NCBI RefSeq assembly: GCF_000987775.1
Contig: NZ_LAHO01000012.1
Location: 1 to 64,000 of the forward strand
Direction: 5' to 3'
Origin: Arsukibacterium ikkense
GTDB lineage: Bacteria; Pseudomonadota; Gammaproteobacteria; Enterobacterales; Alteromonadaceae
Length of the DNA: 64,000 bases
Part shown: positions 8,876 through 18,200 of the stretch, one piece after another
How positions within the stretch are numbered: position 1 is the first letter of the stretch
Layout of the letters: every line of letters starts with the position of its first letter
The notes under the pieces: generated by a model
Told to the model about the DNA's origin: nothing
Seen by the model: the letters and a program-made list of their open reading frames with translations, nothing else
Database searches by the model: none
Translations under genes and position numbers: made by a program

Positions 8876-10633
8876 ATGCAAAAACCCAAGCTTAAGATGC
8901 GCCTAGGCGATTTACTGGTGCACGAACACATTATTACCGAGGCTCAGCTGGAGCAGGCGCTGGCGCGCCAGAAGAGTAGTGGCCGTAAACTGGGTGCCAC
9001 CCTGATTGAAATGCAGTTTTTGTCAGAGCAGCAACTGTTACAGTTTTTAGCCCAGCAGCTGCAGGTGCCTTTTTTAGACATTGCCCAGCGTAAAATTGAT
9101 CCCAAAGCAGCGCAGCTGCTGGCTGAAGTGCATGCCCGCAGGTTTCGGGCACTGGTGATTGAGGATATGGGCGACTCGGTGTTACTGGGGATGAATGATC
9201 CGGCCGACTTAGCAATACTGGACCAGATAGCCCCCCTGCTGGCGCCACGGGAAATTAAAATTGCCGTGGTACGGGAAAGCCAGTTACTGGATGCCTTTGA
9301 CTCGCTGTACCGGCGTACTAAAGACATTGAAAACTTTGCCACCCAGTTAAAGCAAGAGCATAGCAGCGACACTGAAGACGCCCTGCTGGCAGAAGAAAAC
9401 CGCGAAGAAACCGACAATACCATTGCCAAGTTATTACGCTCCATTTTTGAAGATGCGGTACAGGTAAAGGCTTCAGATATTCATATTGAACCGGATGAAA
9501 AAGTACTGCGCATTCGCCAGCGGGTCGACGGCATTTTGCAGGAAAGCACCTTAAACGAAGTGAGTATCGCAGCGGCGCTGGTTTTGCGCCTGAAACTGAT
9601 GGCCAGCCTGGATATTTCCGAAAAGCGGCTGCCGCAGGATGGCCGGTTTCAAATTACCGTCAAACAACACAAAATTGATATCCGGATGTCGACCATGCCG
9701 GTACAGTACGGCGAGTCGGTAGTAATGCGCTTGCTGGACCAGTCGGCCGGCTTGCTGAAAATGGAAGATACCGGTATCCCGGGCCCAATGTTAGCCAGGC
9801 TGCGGCGCATCGTGCAAAGCCCGCATGGCATGATTTTGGTTACCGGCCCAACCGGCTCGGGTAAAACCACCACCTTGTATGGCGTGCTGAGTGAACTGAA
9901 CAAAGCCGGCAGTAAAATTATTACCGTGGAAGATCCGGTTGAATACCGCTTGCCACGGATTAATCAGGTGCAGGTAAATCATAAAATTGGCCTGACATTC
10001 AGCAATGTACTGCGTACCACCTTACGGCAAGACCCGGATATTATTATGGTGGGTGAAATGCGCGATCAGGAAACCGCTGAAATGGGTTTACGGGGCGCCC
10101 TAACCGGCCATCTGGTGTTGTCTACCTTACACACCAACGATGCCGTCTCCAGTACCCTGCGTTTAATTGATATGGGTGCGGCACCTTATTTGGTAGCCAG
10201 CGCGTTGCGGGCTATTATTGCCCAGCGCCTGGTGCGCCGGTTATGCGACTACTGCAAACAGCCGCACCAGCCCGACGAGCTGGAGCAAAACTGGCTGAGA
10301 CATCATAAAACCAATGAACAAGCCCGCTACTGGCAGGGTGTCGGTTGTCAGTCATGCAACCACACTGGCTACAAAGGGCGGCTGGGGGTATTTGAGTTGC
10401 TGGTGATCACCAAGCCGCTGGCCGATGCACTGCGCCGCTCCGACATCGAAGGTTTTAGTAATCTGGCTTATCATAGCGACGACTTTGTTAGTCTGGGGAA
10501 AATGGCGCTGGACTATGCGCAGCAAGGAGTAACCACCCTGGAAGAGGTGATCAGGGTATCTGAATATCTGGAGACCGAACCTGAAGTACCGCCATTGGCC
10601 GATACGCCGCTTAGTCTGGAAGAGGAAAGTTAA
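8876..10633 (+). CDS. mshE: MSHA pilus extension ATPase MshE
   Basis: The assembly ATPase of the pilus, 585 aa. The N terminus carries two tandem MshEN-type motifs (RLGDLLVHEHIITEAQL and KLGATLIEMQFLSEQQL). This domain is known to bind cyclic-di-GMP in MshE proteins and so tie pilus extension to c-di-GMP level. The GspE core has Walker A GPTGSGKTTTLYG, an Asp box/Walker B region (RQDPDIIMVGEMRDQETAE) and a C-terminal zinc-binding tetracysteine module (CDYC...CQSC). The ATG at 8876, one base after the mshN stop, is chosen; the frame opens earlier but that extension overlaps mshN. Confidence 0.93.
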   Translation: MQKPKLKMRLGDLLVHEHIITEAQLEQALARQKSSGRKLGATLIEMQFLSEQQLLQFLAQQLQVPFLDIAQRKIDPKAAQLLAEVHARRFRALVIEDMGDSVLLGMNDPADLAILDQIAPLLAPREIKIAVVRESQLLDAFDSLYRRTKDIENFATQLKQEHSSDTEDALLAEENREETDNTIAKLLRSIFEDAVQVKASDIHIEPDEKVLRIRQRVDGILQESTLNEVSIAAALVLRLKLMASLDISEKRLPQDGRFQITVKQHKIDIRMSTMPVQYGESVVMRLLDQSAGLLKMEDTGIPGPMLARLRRIVQSPHGMILVTGPTGSGKTTTLYGVLSELNKAGSKIITVEDPVEYRLPRINQVQVNHKIGLTFSNVLRTTLRQDPDIIMVGEMRDQETAEMGLRGALTGHLVLSTLHTNDAVSSTLRLIDMGAAPYLVASALRAIIAQRLVRRLCDYCKQPHQPDELEQNWLRHHKTNEQARYWQGVGCQSCNHTGYKGRLGVFELLVITKPLADALRRSDIEGFSNLAYHSDDFVSLGKMALDYAQQGVTTLEEVIRVSEYLETEPEVPPLADTPLSLEEES

Positions 10634-10635
10634 CG

Positions 10636-11853
10636 ATGGCCAGCTTTCAGTACAAAGCACGGGATGCCAGTGGCAACGCTGTCAGTGGCCAGCTGGAAGC
10701 CGGTAGTCAGGCAGCTGCAGCCGATATGTTAAAGCAGCGCCGCTATATTCCGTTAAGTATTGAAGCTGTGGTGGCAACCGACAACACCATTAAATTTGAG
10801 CTGTGGCAAGCCAAAGTCAGCCTGACAGAGCTGATTATCTTTTCCCGGCAAATGTATTCACTGATGAAAGCCGGTATTCCGATTATCCGGGCGATTAAAA
10901 GCCTGGCCGAAAGCACGGGCTCAGCGCGGTTGCGTCAGGTGATGAATGCACTGGCCAGCGAGCTGGAAAACGGCCGTAGTTTATCGGTGGCAATGGCCAG
11001 CCACCCTAAGGTGTTTAACCGGCTGATCGTTAGTCTGGTGCATGTGGGCGAAAATACCGGCCGGCTTGATGATGCCTTTTTACAGCTTACCTACTATTTT
11101 GAGCAGGAGCTGGAAACCCGCAAACAAATTAAGCAGGCCACCCGCTACCCTATTTTTGTGTTAATTGCGCTGGTGGTAGCAATGGTGGTGCTGAATATTT
11201 TTGTTATTCCGCAGTTTGCCAATATGTTCGCCCGCTTTAATGCCGAGCTGCCCTGGTCTACCCAGATATTGCTGGCCAGTTCGGCGTTTTTTATTAATTT
11301 CTGGCCATTGTTACTGCTGTGCGTTATCGCCAGTATTTTTGCAGTAAGTTTTTACTTACAAACCCCCGCCGGTAAACTGCGCTGGGGCCGCTGGCAACTT
11401 AAAGTGCCCATTATAGGTAGCATTGTCAACCGCGCTACGCTGGGGCGCTTTGCCCGTAGCTTTTCGATGATGCTAAAAGCCGGGGTACCTATTACCACGG
11501 CACTAAGTCTGGTTGCCGAAGCGGTCGATAACGACTATCTTGGAGATAAGATCCGGGAAATGCGGCGCAGTATTGAGCGGGGCGAAAGCTTGCTGCGGGT
11601 GTCGCAGCAAAGTGGTATGTTTACGGATCTGGTATTACAAATGGTGTCAGTAGGTGAGGAAACCGGCCAAATGGATGAAATGCTCACCGAAGTGGCCGGC
11701 TTTTATGAGCGCGAAGTGGCGTTTGATTTAAAAAGCCTGACCGCAAAAATAGAGCCAATCTTAATTGCCATAGTAGCGGCTATGGTGCTATTACTGGCGT
11801 TAGGAATTTTTACCCCCATGTGGGATATGCTAAATGCTTACAAAGGCGGTTAA
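10636..11853 (+). CDS. mshG: MSHA platform protein MshG (type II secretion F family)
   Basis: The inner-membrane platform protein on which MshE acts, 405 aa. It has two repeated T2SSF domains (about residues 70-190 and 270-395), each with the FxRxMxxLxxAGxP-like pattern (FSRQMYSLMKAGIP and FARSFSMMLKAGVP), and three membrane helices. The short N-terminal segment MASFQYKARDASGN is typical of PilC/GspF proteins. It starts two bases after mshE. No mshF gene follows: 11854-11927 holds only a non-coding gap before the first prepilin. Confidence 0.92.
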   Translation: MASFQYKARDASGNAVSGQLEAGSQAAAADMLKQRRYIPLSIEAVVATDNTIKFELWQAKVSLTELIIFSRQMYSLMKAGIPIIRAIKSLAESTGSARLRQVMNALASELENGRSLSVAMASHPKVFNRLIVSLVHVGENTGRLDDAFLQLTYYFEQELETRKQIKQATRYPIFVLIALVVAMVVLNIFVIPQFANMFARFNAELPWSTQILLASSAFFINFWPLLLLCVIASIFAVSFYLQTPAGKLRWGRWQLKVPIIGSIVNRATLGRFARSFSMMLKAGVPITTALSLVAEAVDNDYLGDKIREMRRSIERGESLLRVSQQSGMFTDLVLQMVSVGEETGQMDEMLTEVAGFYEREVAFDLKSLTAKIEPILIAIVAAMVLLLALGIFTPMWDMLNAYKGG

Positions 11854-11927
11854 TCTTTGCCACAAATTAAGCTAATAACAATAATTAACGATATACTTAT
11901 TAATACAAGTGCTTGGGAGAGACAACG

Positions 11928-12500
11928 ATGAAAAAGCAAACAGGCTTTACCTTAATAGAATTGGTAATAGTCATTATTATTCTTGGCCTGCTGGCCGCTA
12001 CCGCCTTACCGCGGTTTTTAAATCTCGAAGAACGGGCAACAACAGCATCCCTTGAGGGTATTGCTGGCGGTTTTGCCAGTGCGATAGGGATAACCCGGGC
12101 GCAGTGGGAAATTGATGGCAGGCCAGTAAATACTGCAACTAACCTGGTTGAGTTAAGCAGCGCAAATACGGCAAGTCCTTACACTATTACGGTCGACTCT
12201 CGTTTTGGCTATCCAGTTGGTGGCGCGCTGGCTTCGGCGACTGTTGCAACAGCGATGTCTCCGGCCAGTTGCCTGGCAGCCTATAATTCGTTGTTCCAGG
12301 CAGGTTCTGCTTCCGCAGCTACCGCGGCAGACCAGGCCGGATATGAAGCATTAACAACAGACTTGTATGTTGATGGCACAGGGGGGGAATGTCGTTATTA
12401 TTTGAGATCAGCGCTGGCTAACAGACCGACCGCTACAACAGAGGGACGACTATTTACATACAATGCTCAATTGGGTGCTGTCGCAGTCATCATTAACTAA
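11928..12500 (+). CDS. mshB: MSHA minor pilin MshB
   Basis: A type IV prepilin-like protein of 190 aa. The leader MKKQTG is cut before the methylated phenylalanine of FTLIELVIVIIILGLLAA, which is also the membrane/packing helix. The position between mshG and mshA matches MshB. The ATG at 11928 has GGGAGA (11915-11920) seven bases upstream; an in-frame TTG at 11913 lies inside that ribosome site and is rejected. The C-terminal half has a cysteine pair (ASCLAAY and GECRYY), consistent with the disulfide-bonded D-region of pilins. The 75-base gap before it may contain a pilin promoter. Confidence 0.87.
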   Translation: MKKQTGFTLIELVIVIIILGLLAATALPRFLNLEERATTASLEGIAGGFASAIGITRAQWEIDGRPVNTATNLVELSSANTASPYTITVDSRFGYPVGGALASATVATAMSPASCLAAYNSLFQAGSASAATAADQAGYEALTTDLYVDGTGGECRYYLRSALANRPTATTEGRLFTYNAQLGAVAVIIN

Positions 12501-12530
12501 GTTTTTATATTTGAAGTTTGAGGTAAACCA

Positions 12531-13028
12531 ATGAAACGTAATCAGGCAGGTTTCACATTAATAGAATTAATTATCGTTATCGTTATTCTGGGTATTCTGG
12601 CAGTAACTGCTGCACCTAAGTTTTTAGATTTTGGTGCTGACGCAAAACGCTCTACATTGACAGGTGTTAAGGGAGCTTTAGAATCGGCTGGTGCATTGGT
12701 GTATGGTAAAGCGATTATCGCTGGCAAACAGAGTGCTGAAACGGGAACCTTAACTGATCCTGCAATTGACATTGCATATGGCTATCCGGTAGCGACGCCT
12801 GTCGCAATTCGTGCAACAGCTGAGCTAGCTACTGCCGAATGGGATGTTGTGGTTAGTACGGCTGATGATGCGCCAGGCTTTGGTGCTGTAGGTGCTACCA
12901 GCGTAGTTATTTCGACTGCCAATTCTACCTTGGGAACTACAGCAGAAACTGCTTGTCATGCGGTTTATGTACAATCTACCGGACCTGCTGTTAAGCCGGT
13001 CATTACGGTTTATGGCCAAGGCTGCTAA
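12531..13028 (+). CDS. mshA: Major MSHA pilin subunit MshA
   Basis: The main structural pilin, 165 aa. The leader MKRNQAG precedes FTLIELIIVIVILGILAVTAAP, the type IVa N-terminal helix with the conserved Glu5. The body is rich in Ala/Thr/Val. A cysteine near residue 142 (TACHAVY) and the terminal cysteine (GQGC) can form the D-loop disulfide. GAGGTAAACC just upstream gives a strong ribosome site. MshA variable regions are typically lineage-specific, so the C-terminal two thirds probably differ from those of relatives. The gene is followed by mshC after 15 bases. Confidence 0.92.
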   Translation: MKRNQAGFTLIELIIVIVILGILAVTAAPKFLDFGADAKRSTLTGVKGALESAGALVYGKAIIAGKQSAETGTLTDPAIDIAYGYPVATPVAIRATAELATAEWDVVVSTADDAPGFGAVGATSVVISTANSTLGTTAETACHAVYVQSTGPAVKPVITVYGQGC

Positions 13029-13043
13029 TCGCAGAGAGTTGTA

Positions 13044-13517
13044 ATGAACAAAAAGCAGCACCACACAGGCTTTACCTTAATAGAGCTAATAGTGGTGCTG
13101 GTAATTATCGGGGTACTGGCGGTTAGCTTAGTGCCCCGTTTTTTTTCTGGCAGTGGCACTAACGAATATTTATACCGCGATCAGGCTTTTAGTTTAATTC
13201 AGCGTCAGCAAATACAGTCGATGCAATGCACCAGTTGCAACCCGGTTGGGGTTCAGGTCGACAATTTTAGCATTAATCCGGCCGGCAGCCCGGGTTGCGA
13301 AAATACCGCAACCCGGCTCTGTATTAGTGCGCGTGACCGCAGTACCATTCAGCTTAGGCCGGTGGCCTTTGAGCTCGATTTGTATTTTAATAACCTGGGT
13401 CAGCCAATTGGCAAAGGTGGCACGCGTTTATGCCAGAACAGTTGTCGGGTGAATGTGCAGGGCAATGTTAACCTGGCTATTTGTATCGAATACGAAGGGT
13501 ATATTCATCTATGTTAG
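13044..13517 (+). CDS. mshC: MSHA minor pilin MshC
   Basis: A prepilin-like protein of 157 aa with leader MNKKQHHTG before FTLIELIVVLVIIGVLAVSLVP. The C-terminal half carries several cysteines (QCTSCNP, GCENTATRLC, LCQNSC, ICIEYEGYIHLC), more than usual for a major pilin. This fits a disulfide-stabilised minor pilin that joins the tip-priming complex. Its 3' end overlaps the mshD start by seven bases. Confidence 0.86.
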   Translation: MNKKQHHTGFTLIELIVVLVIIGVLAVSLVPRFFSGSGTNEYLYRDQAFSLIQRQQIQSMQCTSCNPVGVQVDNFSINPAGSPGCENTATRLCISARDRSTIQLRPVAFELDLYFNNLGQPIGKGGTRLCQNSCRVNVQGNVNLAICIEYEGYIHLC

Positions 13518-14092
13518 CCCCACTTAGGTTAACCGGCAGTCAGCAAGGATTCAGCCTGATTGAGCTGATTACCGGCATAGTGGTGCTGGCTATTGCGCTC
13601 AGTCTGGTTACTGCGGTGCTGGGGCCCTTATACATAAAAAGCACTGACCCCTGGCATCAGGTGCGGGCCACTGAACTGGGCCAGAGTATGCTAAACGATA
13701 TTATGACCCGCTCGTTTGACCAGCAAAGCCCGCGCAGTGGCAGTATGCTGCGCTGCGGTGAAAGTAGTGCCCCCGCTTGCACCGTGCAAAATGCCGATGG
13801 CAGTTGGCCGGTAGATCCGGGCGAGCTGAATGCCGATAACCGGTTGCGTTTTAACGATGTGGACGATTTTCATAATTTTACCGCTAATGGCAGCCTGTTA
13901 ACCAATATTCTGGCAGAAGACCTGTTGGATGTGTATCGCAACTATCAGCTGCGGGTTAACGTCAGTTATGCTGCCGCCGACGAGGTTGGCGGCATCAGCC
14001 TGGTGGCTGATCAGGTTAAAGTGATTACCGTCACCGTGCGCACCCCCACTGGCAGCGAACTGCAATTTAGCAGCTATAAAGGGAACTGGTGA
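13511..14092 (+). CDS. mshD: MSHA minor pilin MshD
   Basis: A prepilin-like protein of 193 aa with leader MLAPLRLTGSQQG before FSLIELITGIVVLAIALSLV. The ATG at 13511 overlaps the end of mshC and is preferred over an earlier in-frame ATG at 13481, which would give an overlong leader. This is the MshD position and size. The stop codon overlaps the ATG of mshO (TGATG), indicating coupled translation. Confidence 0.85.
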   Translation: MLAPLRLTGSQQGFSLIELITGIVVLAIALSLVTAVLGPLYIKSTDPWHQVRATELGQSMLNDIMTRSFDQQSPRSGSMLRCGESSAPACTVQNADGSWPVDPGELNADNRLRFNDVDDFHNFTANGSLLTNILAEDLLDVYRNYQLRVNVSYAAADEVGGISLVADQVKVITVTVRTPTGSELQFSSYKGNW

Positions 14093-14892
14093 TGTTGTAC
14101 AGCATACAGCGCGGTTTTACCTTAATAGAGCTGACTATTGTGATTGTGCTGCTGTCCATTCTGGCGCTGGGTGTCAGCAGTTATATTGGCCTGGGTGCCA
14201 GCATGTACAGCGACGCCACCGAGCGCGAACAAGTATTAACCCAAAGCCGCTTTGTCGCCGAACGGCTGCAACGTGAACTGCGTAATGCCGCGCCCAACAG
14301 CATTCGCGCGGCCGACGGGCCTTTGCTGCGTTGTATTGAGTTTGCCCCTATTGTCGCCAGTGGCGTTTATTTGCAAGCGCCGGTTGCCCCCGATGCCGGT
14401 AACGAATTGCGCTTAGCTTTGCTTAACTGGCAGGACAGTTACCTCGGTTTGCCTTTTACCATTTACCCGCGCCAGTTGCATGATATTTATGGCAGCAGCG
14501 GCAGTACCATACCCCTTAGCGGCAGCGAACAGGACGATGCTGATGGCAACAGTGCCACCCGCACTGTGCAACTGGCCAGCAGCCATAGCTTTCCGCTCGA
14601 CTCGCCCGAGCAACGGTTTTATTTATTGGCGGCCAGCCCGGTAAGTTATTGCTTTAATGGGGTAGAGGGCAGTATTCGTCGCTACAGCGGCTATAGTTAT
14701 AACGCCACTCAGCCATTACCCCCTGCTGCTGTTGGCAGCTTAATGGCGGGCAATGTGCAGCAGGTACGGTTTGCTATTAATGATGCGGTGCTAACCCGCA
14801 ATAGTGTGGTTAATTTATTGCTGCAGTTTGGCCAAAGCCAGGCCAGCGACATGTTTTTTAACTATGAGGTGCATATTCCCAATGTTCCTTAA
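14092..14892 (+). CDS. mshO: MSHA minor pilin MshO
   Basis: A prepilin-like protein of 266 aa (MLYSIQRG leader, then FTLIELTIVIVLLSILALGV), the largest minor pilin of the set and comparable to PilW/GspJ. The sequence SRFVAERLQRELRNAAPNSIR is the conserved region that follows the helix in GspJ/PilW proteins. The ATG at 14092 sits in TGATG with the end of mshD; a GTG at 14089 is an alternative. Its end overlaps the start of mshP. Confidence 0.86.
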   Translation: MLYSIQRGFTLIELTIVIVLLSILALGVSSYIGLGASMYSDATEREQVLTQSRFVAERLQRELRNAAPNSIRAADGPLLRCIEFAPIVASGVYLQAPVAPDAGNELRLALLNWQDSYLGLPFTIYPRQLHDIYGSSGSTIPLSGSEQDDADGNSATRTVQLASSHSFPLDSPEQRFYLLAASPVSYCFNGVEGSIRRYSGYSYNATQPLPPAAVGSLMAGNVQQVRFAINDAVLTRNSVVNLLLQFGQSQASDMFFNYEVHIPNVP

Positions 14893-15298
14893 GCTGGCTT
14901 TAACCAAAACGAAACAGCAGGGCAGTGCGCTGGTGGTGGCGGTATTTATTATTGTGGTGATGCTGGCTATCGTGTTGGCGTTGTCGCGCATTCTGTTAAG
15001 CAGCAGTGACAGTGTGGTATACGAAGTACAGGGCACCCGCGCCTTATTTGCCGCACAAAGTGGCATGGAATTGGCGCTAACTGAGTTGTTTCCGCGTGCT
15101 GGTGCCAGCAATTGCAGCAGCTGGAATTTTAGTTTTGCCACCGCGGGTCTAACCGGTTGCGAGGCGCAGGTGCAGTGCACCGCCCGGGCTATTGCCAGCC
15201 CGGAGCTGAGCCAGTTGTTCTTGCTGCAAAGCACCGCCAGCTGCAATGCCAATGAATTTATAACCAGTCGCAGTATTGAGCTGGAGGTCAGGCAATGA
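14882..15298 (+). CDS. mshP: MSHA biogenesis protein MshP (PilX/GspK-like)
   Basis: A 138-aa membrane-anchored protein. The N-terminal segment KQQGSALVVAVFIIVVMLAI is the PilX-type helix, which has the GSALVV start in place of FTLIE. A small C-terminal domain with several cysteines follows. The ATG at 14882 overlaps the mshO end; the open frame extends further back inside mshO, which is rejected. The stop overlaps the ATG of mshQ by four bases. Confidence 0.82.
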   Translation: MFLKLALTKTKQQGSALVVAVFIIVVMLAIVLALSRILLSSSDSVVYEVQGTRALFAAQSGMELALTELFPRAGASNCSSWNFSFATAGLTGCEAQVQCTARAIASPELSQLFLLQSTASCNANEFITSRSIELEVRQ

Positions 15299-18200
15299 GG
15301 TGGTTAATCGCCAGCTTCATGTTATTGATCAGTGCCAATGCACTGGCAATTAATTGTGATGATATCTGGACCCAGGCGGTTCGCAGCAATAGTGCGATAC
15401 CAGCAAGCATTCCTTTTCCGGCAAGTCCCAATCCCAGCTTTCCTGAGCCTTTAGCGCCCATTGATTACTACTATGCTGATAACGACAACTATCAAATTGT
15501 TAATGGCACTATCCGCACTACTTCCGGTGCAACAAGCCGGGTGTTTGTAAATGGTAACCTGACCATTGAAAATAACGTGGTGCTGAATGCCGGAGGGCCA
15601 GCGCAAAATTTTATTTTGGTAGTCAGTGGTAGCTTAATTTTAAACAACAACGCCGTTATTAATGGTTTTGTGTTAGTAGGGGGTGCAGTACAGCTTAATA
15701 ATAATAGTGTTATCAATGGTGCTTTAACCGCAAAAGGCGCCGTAGCTAACTTTGGTACGGTGAATTACCTGCCTGCCGCGATACCTCTGCTAAGTGGCGG
15801 TGTAGTATGCGATGCCTTGTTGCCGCCCGCGGTATTGCGGGCACATTATCCGCTGGACCAGTGTTTTGATGAAATCAGCAGTGTGCTGACAGAATTAACC
15901 GGTAACTATAATGGCGCCGGCTTAAACCTGTCCCGGGCTGAGGGCGTCGTTAAACAGGCTGTGCGTTTTGCCGGCAATGTGCAAAGTAGAGCCGAGTTGC
16001 CCGCAGCACTATTAAATGGTTTGGACAATTTTTCTCTGTCGTTATGGATTAATCCTGAAACTACCGGTGGTTTCAGGGAAATCATTTCGGCTTCAAATAA
16101 CGCCAGGAATAATGAATTTGAACTTTATCTGACTCCGGAAAATACCATACGCACCGGGATAAAAGGCACTTATCACAGTTTTGCCAGCAATCCGCCGACG
16201 ATTCAGGCCAATAGCTGGCAGCATCTGGTTTTTACCCGTAGCGGTGGCGAGGTCTGCCTGTACTTGAATGCAGGTCTGGTGGGGTGCACCACTGCTCAGA
16301 TGGGGGACTTAGTCGTGACCCGCGCTGCGCTGGGCGTCTGGTGGCAGAGTGCGAACAGTTTTGCTGATTTTTTTACCGGGCGTATGGATGAAGTTTTAGT
16401 TTATCAAAACCGGTTATCGGTCAACGAAATCAGCCAGATATATTCACTGCAACGCGACGGTTTTAATTATGATGGTAACAGCCGTTCCGATACCTGTCTG
16501 AGTTGTCTGGCTGACGATTTTAATAGTGCCAGCCTGAGTGACAGCTGGGTGACGGCACGCAGCAGTGGTACTTTTACCCCGCAGGTGATTAATAACCGCT
16601 TGCGGATGACTCAGGCCGTCGGTAATCAGGCAACGTCGGCGACGTATCAGCGTTTATATCCGGCGGCCGATAATTTGGTCATTGTTGAGTTTGATTATCT
16701 GGCCTATGGCGGTAGCGGCGCCGATGGTCTGGCGGTAGTGTTATCGGATGCGGCTGTGACACCGCAGCCTGGCAGTTTTGGCGGGCCGCTGGGATATGGA
16801 AGCAGAGCTAACCAGAATATATCAGGCTTTGCTGGTGGCTGGCTGGGTATAGGCCTGGATGAATTTGGTAACTTTTCCACTGAAGGCGGGCCGGGCGGGC
16901 CGGGTCGCCGACAGCAATCAGTTGCTATTCGTGGCTCCGGGCAGGGCACCACTGGCTACAGATATTTACGGGGCACCTGTAACAATGGCGCTACTAACCC
17001 TGCTGGCGGTTGTCTGAGTCCGCGGGTTGATGGTAATCAAAATAATCCGCATCGCTATCGCATCACAGTGGATTCCCGCAGTGCAGGTTCTGCCTTAGTA
17101 GCCGTGGAACGGGATCATGGTACTGGCTTTATTACGCTGATCGAGCCATTTAATGCACTGACCGAACCGGGGCAGGCTGCTGTGCCGGAGAATTTTTTAC
17201 TATCATTAACCGGTTCTACCGGCGGCTCCACTAATATTCATGAACTGGACAATCTCAGTATTTGTGCGCTGCGATCTACACCTGTGGGCCAGCAAATTGA
17301 CCATTTTGAGTTTGATTACAGCGGCCAGGCATTAACCTGCAAGCCGGAAACCTTTACCGTGCGGGCTTGTGCCAATGCGGCCTGCAGCCAGTTGATCACC
17401 AACCCGGTCACCGCCACGCTAAGCCCGGCTACCCTGGCTGACGGTGGCTGGGTGGGCGGCAATACCATCAACTTTGCCGGCGGCACCACCACCGTTGCCC
17501 TGCGCCGCAGTACCGCAGGTTCTACGCTGATTGGGGTCAGCGGTTCGGTGCCCACTACCCGGCCGCTAAGCCAAACGCTGTGCCGCGCCGGTGGTGGGGG
17601 CTTAAGTGCCGCGGCCTGTAATGTCAGTTTTGCTACAGCCGGTTTAGTGTTTGCGGTGCCAGATGGTATTGCCAACCAGCCGGCTGATAACATCAGGGTG
17701 GCGGCAGTAAGGCAGGGCGATAATACGCAGCAATGTGTGCCGCAGTTTGCCAATGTCAGCCGTACTGTCAGTTTCTGGAGCAGCTATATTGATCCGGGCC
17801 CGGCGGCCCGGCCGGCATCACTACCTTTGCAGGTTAACAGCAGCAATGTCAGTTTAATTGCGGCCAGCCCGACCAGTCTGGCGCTTAATTTTGACCAGAA
17901 TGGCGAGGCACTGATCAGTGTTAATTATGCTGATGCGGGACAGGTGCAGCTGAGTGCCCGTTACAATGGCAGTGTTGCTACTGAAGATAGCGGCCTGGTA
18001 TTAAATGGTGCCGACCAGTTTATCCGTCGCCCGGCAGGCCTATGTATACAAAACCTGGGGCATTGTCCGGCTGCCGATGCCAGTTGCCCGGTATTCCGGC
18101 GCGCTGGCGAGGTTTTCCCGCTGAACATCAGTGCCCATGCCTGGCAGCAAGGTAGCACCGATATTTGCGCTAACCCGGTTACCCCGAATTTCCAACAGAC

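Noticed and set aside
11854..11927. Possible mshF between mshG and mshB
   Set aside because: Only 75 bases, no open frame of useful length.
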